This document shows, piece after piece, positions 26,634 through 35,088 of a stretch of 64,000 bases of DNA. Position 1 is the stretch's first letter; each line of letters begins with the position of its first letter. The position numbers were made by a program, and so were the translations under genes. The stretch is taken from positions 103,470-167,469 of the forward strand of contig JAFDIV010000005.1 of the NCBI GenBank assembly GCA_019307815.1, in the 5' to 3' direction. The notes beneath the pieces are model-generated. The model was not told the origin of the DNA, made no database searches, and saw only the letters and a list, made by a program, of their open reading frames with translations. The DNA comes from Deltaproteobacteria bacterium. Its GTDB lineage: Bacteria > Desulfobacterota > DSM-4660 > Desulfatiglandales > Desulfatiglandaceae.

Positions 26634-28027
26634 GTTTGCAGAGGAGCAAGATCGCCAAGATTCTTCGGGAGGGAAAGATCGGAGCCCGTTATAAGGTTAT
26701 GGGGTGGGTAAGAACCAGGCGGGACTCCAAGGCAGGTTTTTCATTCATCGAGATCAATGACGGCTCCTGTCTCAACAACCTTCAGGTAATCGCGGAAAAG
26801 GATCTGCCCGAATACGAGACAGAGGTGCTAAAGGCCCATACAGGATGTTCGTTAAGGGTAGTAGGCGTCCTTGCTGAATCACCGGGTAAAGGCCAGAACG
26901 TGGAGCTAAGGGCCCAAGAGGTAAAAATCATAGGGCCTGTTGATCCCCTGGTCTATCCGCTTCAAAAGAAACGGCATTCCTTTGAATTCCTCCGGACCAT
27001 TGCACACCTCAGGCCAAGAACCAATACCTTCGGGGCTGTAGCCCGGATTCGTAATTCGATAAGCTATGCAATACACACGTTCTTTCAGGAAAGGGGCTTT
27101 ATTTACATCCATACGCCCATCATTACTGGAAATGATTGTGAAGGGGCAGGGGAAATGTTTCAGGTCACCACCCTTGACCTGGAAGCCATCCCCAAAAAGG
27201 ATGGCCAGGTGGATTTTTCAATGGATTTTTTTGGCCAGCCCGCCAATCTGACTGTGAGCGGTCAGTTAGAGGCAGAGATATATGCCCTTGCCCTGGGAGA
27301 TGTCTATACCTTTGGGCCCACCTTCCGGGCGGAGAATTCCAATACCTCACGTCACCTTGCCGAATTTTGGATGGTGGAGCCTGAGATGGCCTTTTGTGAC
27401 CTGGAAGGAAATGTGGCACTGGCCGTGGATCTGCTAAAGTACGTGTTTCAGTGGGCACTGGATCACTGCCAGGAAGATTTGGTCTTTTTCAATCGATTTG
27501 TGGACAATACCCTTGTGCAAAGGCTGGAAAAGGTGGTGGAAGACGATTTCCAAAGGCTCACGTATACAGAGGCCGTTAATATCCTTGCCGAGGCAGATAG
27601 GCCCTTTGAATTCCCGGTGGAGTGGGGGATGGATATTCAGTCCGAACATGAACGGTACCTTTGTGAGGAGGCATTTCAAAAGCCAGTGGTGATTGTGGAT
27701 TATCCAAAACAGATAAAGCCCTTTTACATGAAGTTGAATGAGGATGGGAAGACCGTAAGGGCCATGGATGTCTTGGTCCCCCGGATAGGAGAGATCATCG
27801 GCGGAAGCGAGCGTGAGGACCGGTATGATGTGTTGTTGGAAAGGATGAAAGAGATGCAGTTAGACCCTGAAGATTACTGGTGGTACCTGGAGCTCAGAAA
27901 GTTCGGGTCCGCGCCCCATTCAGGCTTTGGTTTGGGGTTTGAGCGGCTGATCCAGTTTATTACAGGGCTTTCTAATATACGGGACGTAATACCCTTTCCC
28001 AGAACGCCTGGTAATGTTAGTTTTTGA
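26630..28027 (+). CDS. asnS: Asparaginyl-tRNA synthetase
   Basis: Charges tRNA-Asn directly with asparagine. It has an N-terminal OB-fold anticodon domain ([19 protein letters not shown]) and class II motif 1 with [18 protein letters not shown]. Motif 2 is [20 protein letters not shown] and motif 3 is [16 protein letters not shown]. The AENSNTSRH signature, with the Asn-specific insertion, separates it from aspartyl-tRNA synthetase. Full length at 465 residues. GGAGG precedes the ATG, which overlaps the cooC stop. Confidence 0.94.
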   Translation: MSLQRSKIAKILREGKIGARYKVMGWVRTRRDSKAGFSFIEINDGSCLNNLQVIAEKDLPEYETEVLKAHTGCSLRVVGVLAESPGKGQNVELRAQEVKIIGPVDPLVYPLQKKRHSFEFLRTIAHLRPRTNTFGAVARIRNSISYAIHTFFQERGFIYIHTPIITGNDCEGAGEMFQVTTLDLEAIPKKDGQVDFSMDFFGQPANLTVSGQLEAEIYALALGDVYTFGPTFRAENSNTSRHLAEFWMVEPEMAFCDLEGNVALAVDLLKYVFQWALDHCQEDLVFFNRFVDNTLVQRLEKVVEDDFQRLTYTEAVNILAEADRPFEFPVEWGMDIQSEHERYLCEEAFQKPVVIVDYPKQIKPFYMKLNEDGKTVRAMDVLVPRIGEIIGGSEREDRYDVLLERMKEMQLDPEDYWWYLELRKFGSAPHSGFGLGFERLIQFITGLSNIRDVIPFPRTPGNVSF

Positions 28028-28080
28028 GATGCTATGGCCTTTTTGGGGAAGTAAAGGACCGTGTAACATAGGGAAAAGGA

Positions 28081-28818
28081 ATGAGCCTCCGTGGCCCGGA
28101 AATCATCAGAAAGTCATGCCTGGAAGGGGCAAGGTCAGCCGAAGGCCTTGTGGTCATTATTGATGTGTTCAGGGCCTTTACGTGTACGCCTTTGTTTTTT
28201 CATTTTGGTGCGGAAAGGGTGATTTTAGAGGCAGATCCAGACAAGGCCATAACATTGAAGCATGACCTACCCCACTCTGTGTTGGTGGGAGAGGTGGATG
28301 AAGTTCCTATAAAAGGCGGGGACATGGGCAACTCTCCGGTGGAGATCATCCTGAAGGGATCTTCTTTTTTTAAGGGAAAAACCGTGATCCATCGAACGAC
28401 AGCTGGTGTTATCGGTGTCACAGTTGCTCTCGGCCGTGCCGCTCAGGTCATCCTTGGCAGCTTTGTCATGGCACAGGCCATAGCAGAGTTTATTAAGAGA
28501 TCTAATACTGATAAGGTTGCGCTCGTTGCCATGGGGACCAGGGCAAAGGCACCCGCTCCAGAGGATGAGGCCTGCGCTGACTATATTGAGCATCTTGTGA
28601 ACGGTAAATCCTATGATCATGTGGAGGTACTGAAGCAAATTCTCTTTCAAGAAACAGCACAAAAGTTTATTATGGGGAAAAGGCCTTATTTGCCTCGGGA
28701 GGATCCTGTTTTTTGTCTTCAGCGGGATCTTTTTAATTATGTACTTATGGCCGATAGAGAGGATGGGCTGGTACAGATAAGGAAGGCCATTTCTTTTATC
28801 AGTGGCCCAAAATCATAG
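28081..28818 (+). CDS. ComB-like 2-phosphosulfolactate phosphatase family protein
   Basis: Member of the ComB family, Mg-dependent phosphatases known from coenzyme M synthesis. Family motifs seen are VVIIDVFRAFTCTP, LVGEVDEVPIKGGDMGNSP, TVIHRTTAGVIGV, ILGSFVMAQAIA and PEDEACADYIEHL. Length 245 fits. Coenzyme M is not expected in most bacteria, so the true substrate is uncertain; bacterial homologues are widespread and mostly uncharacterised. It stands 53 nt after asnS and 63 nt before the kor operon, on the same strand. Confidence 0.8.
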   Translation: MSLRGPEIIRKSCLEGARSAEGLVVIIDVFRAFTCTPLFFHFGAERVILEADPDKAITLKHDLPHSVLVGEVDEVPIKGGDMGNSPVEIILKGSSFFKGKTVIHRTTAGVIGVTVALGRAAQVILGSFVMAQAIAEFIKRSNTDKVALVAMGTRAKAPAPEDEACADYIEHLVNGKSYDHVEVLKQILFQETAQKFIMGKRPYLPREDPVFCLQRDLFNYVLMADREDGLVQIRKAISFISGPKS

Positions 28819-28881
28819 GGTGGGGCTGGGTGCTGAATAGTTAAATCAATCCTTAAGCGAGAGTTTTCAGATGGAAAACGG

Positions 28882-29133
28882 GTGAGGGACGAGACAGTGA
28901 AAAAGGAAAAGAAATTATATGAGCAACTTATTTTTAGGGATTGGTGTAAGGCATGCGGGATCTGCAGCGCCTTTTGTCCAAAGAACGTCATTGGAAGAAA
29001 CGAAGCAGGCGAACCTGTGATAGAAAACCCAGATGCATGTATAGGCTGCAGGTTTTGCGAGCTACATTGTCCGGATTTTGCCATCACGATTATTGAGCAG
29101 GGCAAGGAAACAGGGGCGATTAACAATGGGTAA
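28882..29133 (+). CDS. korD: 2-oxoacid:ferredoxin oxidoreductase, delta (ferredoxin) subunit
   Basis: Small 8Fe-8S ferredoxin-type subunit that moves electrons from the thiamine-diphosphate centre to external ferredoxin. Two cluster motifs are present: CKACGICSAFCPKNVI and CIGCRFCELHCPDF. About 83 residues from a GTG start at 28882 (another GTG at 28897). Its end overlaps korA by 8 nt. It leads the korDABC operon, the usual order for 2-oxoglutarate-type enzymes. Confidence 0.9.
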   Translation: MRDETVKKEKKLYEQLIFRDWCKACGICSAFCPKNVIGRNEAGEPVIENPDACIGCRFCELHCPDFAITIIEQGKETGAINNG

Positions 29134-30268
29134 AAAGAAATCCTCTAGAAGACTTTTTCTTCAGGGAAACGAGGCGATTGTTGAGGGTGCACTGGCAGCA
29201 GGTTGCCGGTTTTTTGCAGGCTACCCCATTACCCCTGCCTCTGAGATCAGTGAGATCCTTTCTGAGCGACTCCCTCAAGTGGGCGGCACATTTATTCAGA
29301 TGGAGGATGAGATAGCCAGCATGGGTGCGGTGATTGGTGCCTCGTTGGCGGGCGTCAAGAGCATGACCGCAACCAGCGGCCCCGGATTTTCTCTGATGCA
29401 AGAAAACCTCGGCTTTGCCTGTATTGCGGAAGTGCCTTGCGTGATTGTGGATGTAATGCGAGGAGGGCCCAGCACGGGCCTTCCCACAAGCCCTGCCCAG
29501 GGTGATGTGATGCAGGCCCGTTGGGGGACACATGGGGACCATCCCATTATTGTGCTCGCTGCCTCAACAGTGCAGGACAGCTTTGAGATTACGATACAGG
29601 CCTTTAATTTTGCGGAAAAGTATCGAACACCGGTTATCTTACTTTCTGACGAGGTGGTGGCCCATACCCGGGAGACCGTTGAACTACCTCCAGTTGAAGA
29701 ACTCCATGTAATAGACCGGATTGCACCGAGTATGCCTCCAGAATGGTACATCCCTTTTGAGGATAACAGCCGGGGCGTTCCACCCATGGCCGCTTTTGGG
29801 GATGGTTATCGCTATCATGTGACCGGGTTGGTTCATGATGTCCGTGGATTCCCTACCCAGCGGAGTGACGAAATCGAGCCGTTCATAAAGAGGCTGTTTC
29901 GGAAGATCACCCAGGGGTTTAATGAAATTCAGATTACCCGGTCATACATGATGGATGATGCCAGAGTCGGGGTGATCGCATATGGCTCAACAGCCCGCTC
30001 AGCAAAAAGGGCTGTAATGGATGCCAGAAAAAGAGGAGTAAAGGCCGGGCTCCTTCAGTTGACCACTCTCTTTCCTTTTCCAAGATATGCAGTGGAAGAG
30101 GTATTGAGACAGTGTCGCTCGGTGTTGGTTCCTGAGATGAATATGGGACAGATCTATCGAGAGGTGAAACGGGTCAATCAAACAAAGTGCAGTGTGCGAA
30201 AGTTGAATCGGATAGATGGCCGTCTCATTACGCCGGACGAGATTTTTCGCGAGGTTTTAAAGATGTAA
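29126..30268 (+). CDS. korA: 2-oxoacid:ferredoxin oxidoreductase, alpha subunit
   Basis: Subunit with the pyrimidine-binding and domain II folds of the oxidoreductase that converts a 2-oxoacid plus CoA to acyl-CoA and CO2, reducing ferredoxin. Typical blocks are FLQGNEAIVEGALAAGCRFF, YPITPASEISE, QMEDEIASMGAVIGASLAG, TSGPGFSLMQENLGFA and RGGPSTGLPTSPAQGD. The pattern fits 2-oxoglutarate:ferredoxin oxidoreductase (KorA) more than pyruvate or indolepyruvate enzymes, but the substrate is not proven. The ATG at 29126 lies inside the korD end. Confidence 0.9.
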   Translation: MGKKKSSRRLFLQGNEAIVEGALAAGCRFFAGYPITPASEISEILSERLPQVGGTFIQMEDEIASMGAVIGASLAGVKSMTATSGPGFSLMQENLGFACIAEVPCVIVDVMRGGPSTGLPTSPAQGDVMQARWGTHGDHPIIVLAASTVQDSFEITIQAFNFAEKYRTPVILLSDEVVAHTRETVELPPVEELHVIDRIAPSMPPEWYIPFEDNSRGVPPMAAFGDGYRYHVTGLVHDVRGFPTQRSDEIEPFIKRLFRKITQGFNEIQITRSYMMDDARVGVIAYGSTARSAKRAVMDARKRGVKAGLLQLTTLFPFPRYAVEEVLRQCRSVLVPEMNMGQIYREVKRVNQTKCSVRKLNRIDGRLITPDEIFREVLKM

Positions 30269-30301
30269 AAGGCTAGAAAGCACCAAAGATGCGAGGCAAA
30301 T

Positions 30302-31129
30302 ATGGCACACCAAGGCACAAAACTTATTCACAAGTACTTGCGCCACGATAAGAAATTCCCCCATGTGTGGTGTCCGGGTTGCGGCAATGGTATTGTTTTG
30401 GGTTCCCTTATCCGGGCCATTGACAAACTCAAATTGGAGAAAGACGACATTGTGCTTGTATCAGGGATCGGCTGTTCCGGCAGAATGACGGTTTACGTGG
30501 ATTTCAACACCCTTCATACCACCCATGGTCGGGCCCTGACCTTTGCCACTGGAGTCAAACTGGCACGACCCCATCTGAACGTGATTGTGGTTATGGGCGA
30601 TGGGGATGCCACCGCCATAGGAGGGAATCACTTTATTCACGCTGCCAGGCGTAACCTGGATCTCACCGCCATTATCGTGAATAATCAGATCTATGGCATG
30701 ACAGGGGGGCAACACTCCCCGACCACACCATATGGGTGCAAGGCCACCACCGCGGTCTATGGGCACATTGAGCATGCCTTTTCCATATCTGAGCTGGCTG
30801 TTACAGCAGGAGCCTCATTTGTGGCAAGGGGGAGTGTGTACCATACCCAATTGCTGGACCGGGTGATGGAAAAGGCCATCCTGAAAAAAGGGTTCAGCGT
30901 GGTTGAGGTCATATCCAATTGCCATGTGCAGTTTGGCCGACGAAATCAGATGTCAGATCCCGTGACCATGATGAAGTGGCTCAGAGATCATGCGGTGAAG
31001 GTGGAAAAGGCCAAAGAGATGGGACCGGAGGAACTGGAAGGAAAGTTCACCATTGGCATCCTGGCTGATGTGGACAAACCTGTTTATACGGAGGAGTATG
31101 AGAAGATCCGTGAAAAGGCAAAAAAGTAA
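30302..31129 (+). CDS. korB: 2-oxoacid:ferredoxin oxidoreductase, beta (TPP-binding) subunit
   Basis: Binds thiamine diphosphate and an Fe-S cluster. It has HVWCPGCGNG and SGIGCSGRM (cluster cysteines), and the TPP motif GDGDATAIGGNHFIHAARRN ending in a VNN. A further conserved segment, YGMTGGQHSPTTPYG, follows. Length 275 is standard for KorB. Its 3' end is 13 nt from korC. Confidence 0.92.
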   Translation: MAHQGTKLIHKYLRHDKKFPHVWCPGCGNGIVLGSLIRAIDKLKLEKDDIVLVSGIGCSGRMTVYVDFNTLHTTHGRALTFATGVKLARPHLNVIVVMGDGDATAIGGNHFIHAARRNLDLTAIIVNNQIYGMTGGQHSPTTPYGCKATTAVYGHIEHAFSISELAVTAGASFVARGSVYHTQLLDRVMEKAILKKGFSVVEVISNCHVQFGRRNQMSDPVTMMKWLRDHAVKVEKAKEMGPEELEGKFTIGILADVDKPVYTEEYEKIREKAKK

Positions 31130-31142
31130 AAGACGAGCGTCT

Positions 31143-31739
31143 ATGGAAAGGCCCGAGCGTTATGAGATCAGGTTTGGTGGCTCAGGTGGCCAGGGAATCA
31201 TCACCGCTGCCAGAATCTTGGCTGAGGCCATCAGTGAACATGGGGGAAAATATGTTTGCCAAAGCCAGAGTTATGGACCAGAGGCCAGGGGAGGGGCGAG
31301 CAAGGCCGATATTGTGTTCAGTGACGAGCCCATTGATTATCCAAAGGCCACAAAGCCGGATCTGCTTTTGGCTATGAATCAGACCGCCTGTGATACGTAT
31401 TTCTCTGATCTTAAGCCAGACGGGCTTCTGGTTGTGGATTCCGGGCTTGTGGATCAAGTGCCGACGCGCAGGGCAGTGGGTATACCCTTTACTGATTTAG
31501 CTAGGAAAGAGACAGGAAAGGAGCTTGTGGCTAATATGGTTGCCTTGGGTGCCCTGACTCATCTTATCAACGCGGTTTCACCCAAGAATGTTGAAAAGAC
31601 CTTAATGGCTAAGGTCCCAAAAGGGACTGAGGAATTGAACCGAAAGGCCTTCAGGGCAGGATATAAGGCTGCCAAAGACGTGAATGTAAGTGCACTAACG
31701 GGGAAGGAAGCAAGGGCCTATGATGATGAATTGGTGTGA
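31143..31739 (+). CDS. korC: 2-oxoacid:ferredoxin oxidoreductase, gamma subunit
   Basis: CoA-binding-side gamma subunit. It has RFGGSGGQGIITAARILAEA, the diagnostic SYGPEARGGASKADIVFS block, DYPKATKPDLLLAMNQ and a C-terminal KGTEELNRKAFRAGY. Length about 199 residues from the ATG at 31143, which sits just after the korB stop. The next gene (livG) starts 12 nt later on the same strand, so transporter ATPases are probably co-transcribed with the oxidoreductase. Confidence 0.9.
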   Translation: MERPERYEIRFGGSGGQGIITAARILAEAISEHGGKYVCQSQSYGPEARGGASKADIVFSDEPIDYPKATKPDLLLAMNQTACDTYFSDLKPDGLLVVDSGLVDQVPTRRAVGIPFTDLARKETGKELVANMVALGALTHLINAVSPKNVEKTLMAKVPKGTEELNRKAFRAGYKAAKDVNVSALTGKEARAYDDELV

Positions 31740-31751
31740 AAGAGTTTTGCC

Positions 31752-32474
31752 ATGGTAGGGACAGCTTTGATTGAGGTGAAGGAGGTCACAAAAAAATTTC
31801 ATGGAATTGTGGCCGTAGATGGGGTCTCATTTTCAGTGCCTACTGGAAGCATTTGGGGCTTGATTGGTCCTAATGGCGCAGGCAAGTCAACGCTCTTGAA
31901 TGTAATCAACGGTATTTACGAGGCCGACAGCGGCGAGGTGTTTTTTAAGGGTCGCTCTTTGAGAGATAAAAAGGTGTTTGATATAGCACAGATGGGAATT
32001 TCAAGGACTTTTCAAATTGCGCATGTTTTTCGTAGGATGTCGGTTTACGACAACATGCTGGCCCCTACTATTTTCCTGAAGGAGAAGGACTCAGTTGTGA
32101 GGGAAAGGATAGACTACTTGTTGGAGTTCGTGGGGCTTACAGAAAAGCGTTCACAATACGCCTACGAACTTTCAGGGGGCCAACAGAAGCTGCTGGAATT
32201 TGCCAGGGCCCTGGTAACCGATCCCTCTGTACTGCTCATGGATGAGCCTTTTGCAGGGGTTCATCCTGAAATCAAGGCCCAGTTGCTGGGCAATATCAGG
32301 GAGCTCAACGGGCAGGGCAAGACCATTGTGTTGGTAAGCCATGACATGCGGTCCGTTTCCGGGCTTTGCCAGCAGGTGACAGTACTAAATTTTGGAGAAA
32401 AGCTGGCTGAAGGGCCGCCGGAAAAGGTTTTGAATGATAGAAAGGTTATTGAGGCCTATCTGGGGGAAGAATAG
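31752..32474 (+). CDS. livG: Branched-chain/hydrophobic amino-acid ABC transporter ATPase (LivG)
   Basis: ATP-binding subunit of a HAAT-family importer. Walker A is GPNGAGKSTLLNVI, the signature is YELSGGQQKLLEFARAL, Walker B is VLLMDEPFAGVHP and the switch His follows in VLVSHDM. ISRTFQIAHVFRRMSVYDNM is the typical LivG Q-loop context. Its stop is 1 nt before livF. The permease and binding-protein genes lie on the opposite strand directly downstream. Confidence 0.9.
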   Translation: MVGTALIEVKEVTKKFHGIVAVDGVSFSVPTGSIWGLIGPNGAGKSTLLNVINGIYEADSGEVFFKGRSLRDKKVFDIAQMGISRTFQIAHVFRRMSVYDNMLAPTIFLKEKDSVVRERIDYLLEFVGLTEKRSQYAYELSGGQQKLLEFARALVTDPSVLLMDEPFAGVHPEIKAQLLGNIRELNGQGKTIVLVSHDMRSVSGLCQQVTVLNFGEKLAEGPPEKVLNDRKVIEAYLGEE

Positions 32475-32475
32475 G

Positions 32476-33186
32476 ATGGCGTTACGCCTGGAGGACGTCA
32501 CGGTAGGGTATTATCAGGATATCATGATCCTGTTGGGGCTCACTCTTTCGGCCCAGGATGAAAAGATCACCACGATTATCGGTCCAAACGGAGCGGGGAA
32601 ATCCACGGTTCTAAAGACCGCCTTTGGCTTCCTGAACCCCATGAAGGGCAAAGTCTACCTGGATTCCCGCGAGATCACCGGGACAAAGCCCTATCAAATG
32701 CTCCGCATAGGAATGACATTCGTTATGCAGGAGAGGGGGGTATTTCCTTTCCTAACGGTGCAGGAAAATTTGGAACTGGGTGCATGGCTGTTTCGAAGCG
32801 ACCGGGAGAGATTGAAAACGGCTATTGAGGCCATATATGACAAATACCCGATGCTTGGCAAAAGAGGGAAGGTCCCGGCCGGAAGCCTTAGTGGCGGAGA
32901 ACAAAGGTTACTGGAAATAGGAAAGGCACTCATGACCAACCCGCAGGTAGTCCTGTTTGATGAGCCAACGGCAGGACTCTCCCCTATTGCGGCGAAGCTC
33001 ATCTTTCAAGAAGTGGAGAGATTGAAAGAAGAGCAAAGAACAATACTTATGGTGGAGCAGAACGTCAGGAGGGCCATGGGGATTACAGATTATGTCTATG
33101 TTCTAGAATTCGGTCGGGTCACCTTCCATGGCCCTGTTGGAGAGATTCGTCTGGAAGAGGCGGTTGCCCCATGGGTCAAATGGTGA
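32476..33186 (+). CDS. livF: Branched-chain/hydrophobic amino-acid ABC transporter ATPase (LivF)
   Basis: Second ATPase of the importer. It has GPNGAGKSTVLKTAFG, FVMQERGVFPFLTVQENLELG, GSLSGGEQRLLEIGKALM and VVLFDEPTAGLSPIAA; the MQERGVFPFLTV block is LivF-type. The ATG at 32476 follows the livG stop. Its own stop is 5 nt from the stop of livM on the other strand, a tail-to-tail junction. Confidence 0.9.
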   Translation: MALRLEDVTVGYYQDIMILLGLTLSAQDEKITTIIGPNGAGKSTVLKTAFGFLNPMKGKVYLDSREITGTKPYQMLRIGMTFVMQERGVFPFLTVQENLELGAWLFRSDRERLKTAIEAIYDKYPMLGKRGKVPAGSLSGGEQRLLEIGKALMTNPQVVLFDEPTAGLSPIAAKLIFQEVERLKEEQRTILMVEQNVRRAMGITDYVYVLEFGRVTFHGPVGEIRLEEAVAPWVKW

Positions 33187-33191
33187 GCCTG

Positions 33192-34136
33192 TTAGAGAAT
33201 TTTCCCCCTTAAGGAAGGGATCTTTTCTTCCACTAATCCCAAGACCCCTCTTCTCATGAAAAGAACCAGGATACAAAGCACGAATCCTAATAATATCAGG
33301 TGACTGAAAGGCCACTTGGCCCATATGAAGTCGGCCACCATGAACAGGGCAACCGAGCCTATTGCGGGGCCCAACACGGTTCCCAGGCCACCTAGCATTG
33401 TCATGGCAATTACTTCAACGTTTACCTCAATATTGAAAGAGGCTTCAGGGTATATATATCCGATGAAAAATATGTCAATGGCCCCTGCCAGCCCCATTAG
33501 GAAAGTGCTTAGGGTAAATGCCCATACCTTGTATTTTGGTGCATTGATCCCTATGGCCATGGCGCCGTCTTCGTCTTCTCGAATGGCACGGAGTGTAACA
33601 CCTAGTTTGGATTTGACCACCGCATACACTAAGATAAGCGCTGCGGCGGTGCAGAAGAGCATCAGGTAATAGGCCGCCGCAGGGTTACGGATGGACGGCA
33701 TGGGGATCCCAAAGGTACCCCCGCTGAATGTCTCGGGCAGGTTAAACATAATAACCTTTAGGGCCTCGTTGAGGGCGATAGTAGCTATAGCAAAATAGGC
33801 CCCCCTTAGCTTCAACAGGACCATCCCGAGAAGGTAGCCAGAAAGGGCTGCTCCCAGGGGGCCCGCAATGAGGCACAGGTAGGCCGTATTACTCAGAGGT
33901 GTCTTGGACACCAGTATGGCTGCAACATATCCGCCGATACCGTAAAACGCTACGTGCCCGAAACTGATGTACCCCACATACCCTGCCATGAGGTTAAAGC
34001 TTAAGGCCATCAAGATGTACTTTATCATTAGGAAATAGTAAGTGGTGGTCTTTAAACCACTGTGGGGCGCCCAAAGGAAGAAGAGAACAGAACCGATGAA
34101 TACAAGGGAGGCGAGTATTTTCCCTTTCCAGGACAT
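33192..34136 (-). CDS. livM: Branched-chain/hydrophobic amino-acid ABC transporter permease (LivM)
   Basis: Inner-membrane permease of about 314 residues with eight or more hydrophobic helices. It carries GYVGYISFGHVAFYGIGGY near the N-terminus and, near the C-terminus, the EAA-like loop MTMLGGLGTVLGPAIGS, typical of LivM. The ATG at 34136 lies 2 nt after the livH stop, so both permeases are co-transcribed from the minus strand. Confidence 0.9.
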   Translation of the reverse strand: MSWKGKILASLVFIGSVLFFLWAPHSGLKTTTYYFLMIKYILMALSFNLMAGYVGYISFGHVAFYGIGGYVAAILVSKTPLSNTAYLCLIAGPLGAALSGYLLGMVLLKLRGAYFAIATIALNEALKVIMFNLPETFSGGTFGIPMPSIRNPAAAYYLMLFCTAAALILVYAVVKSKLGVTLRAIREDEDGAMAIGINAPKYKVWAFTLSTFLMGLAGAIDIFFIGYIYPEASFNIEVNVEVIAMTMLGGLGTVLGPAIGSVALFMVADFIWAKWPFSHLILLGFVLCILVLFMRRGVLGLVEEKIPSLRGKIL

Positions 34137-34138
34137 GA

Positions 34139-35023
34139 CTACCTCAGCGTGCCCAGGATTCCACCGGGCCTGAAGATCAAGATGAGAATAAGGGTTATGA
34201 AGGCTACGGCAGGGGAGATGGCATAAGTGGCAAAAAGTGAGGTATAGCTTTCCGCCAGCCCCAAAATCAGTCCCCCGAGGAAGGTACCTAAGGGATTACC
34301 TAGACCGCCTAAGACCACGACAGTGAAGCACTTCAAGAGGTAGTACCCACCCATGAACGGAGTTATGGGGGATATGAGAGAGATGACCACCCCTGCCATA
34401 AGGGCATAGGTTATACCTATGCTAAAGGCAATCTGATAGATCTTTACGGGGTCAATGCCGTTGAGCATGACGTAAGCCCTGTTCTGAGTGACCGCTCGAA
34501 TAGCCTTACCAGTGAAGGTCTTTTTGAGGACTACCAAAAGTATAAGACCCAGTCCGAGGGCACTCGCAAAGGCTATAAGTCGTGAGGAGGGAACATCAAG
34601 TTCTCCCAGAAAGAGGGTGGGCAGCAAAGCTGGGATGCCGCGGATATCAGATCCCCAGATATTAAGGGCGGTCCCATAAATTATAATTGAAATGCCGAAG
34701 GTAAACAAAAGGCACATCATTTCCATTTCCAGCTCACTGGAGGCGGCTTCCATGATCCTGTGGAGAAGATAACGATAGGACAGAAAACCAGCTCCGGCAC
34801 CTAGGGGGATGGCAATTATCATGCCTAGGAGGGGATGCAGACCAAGCAGGTGGTACATTCCGTAGCCCAAGTAGGCACCCAGCATTATGAATACCCCGTG
34901 GGCGAGGTTTACCACCTTCATCACGCCCCAGATAAGGCTGAGGCCAAGGGAGGCAAGTCCATAGACACCACCTATGAGCAGGCCGTTGATAGAGGCTTGC
35001 ACCAAGAGGGTAAAATCTAACAT
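34139..35023 (-). CDS. livH: Branched-chain/hydrophobic amino-acid ABC transporter permease (LivH)
   Basis: Inner-membrane permease with a family N-terminus (LVQASINGLLIGGVYGLASLG) followed by WGVMKVVNLAHGVFIMLGAY. The C-terminal cytoplasmic loop VVVLGGLGNPLGTFLGG contacts the ATPase. The ATG at 35023 has GAGGA upstream; an in-frame ATG at 35038 adds 5 residues. A hairpin at 35044-35079 lies between this gene and livK. Confidence 0.9.
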   Translation of the reverse strand: MLDFTLLVQASINGLLIGGVYGLASLGLSLIWGVMKVVNLAHGVFIMLGAYLGYGMYHLLGLHPLLGMIIAIPLGAGAGFLSYRYLLHRIMEAASSELEMEMMCLLFTFGISIIIYGTALNIWGSDIRGIPALLPTLFLGELDVPSSRLIAFASALGLGLILLVVLKKTFTGKAIRAVTQNRAYVMLNGIDPVKIYQIAFSIGITYALMAGVVISLISPITPFMGGYYLLKCFTVVVLGGLGNPLGTFLGGLILGLAESYTSLFATYAISPAVAFITLILILIFRPGGILGTLR

Positions 35024-35043
35024 GTAAAAAGTCCTCATAAAAC

Positions 35044-35079
35044 AAGGCCCGGCATCCCAGAGATGAGATGCAGGGCCTT
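35044..35079 (-). terminator. Intercistronic hairpin between livK and livH (attenuator or partial terminator)
   Basis: AAGGCCC/GGGCCTT and nested GCATC/GATGC give about 12 bp of stem, followed on the minus strand by GTTTTATG. Such a structure after a binding-protein gene usually lowers permease expression relative to the binding protein and stabilises the upstream mRNA. Confidence 0.6.
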
Positions 35080-35088
35080 CACCATTGG

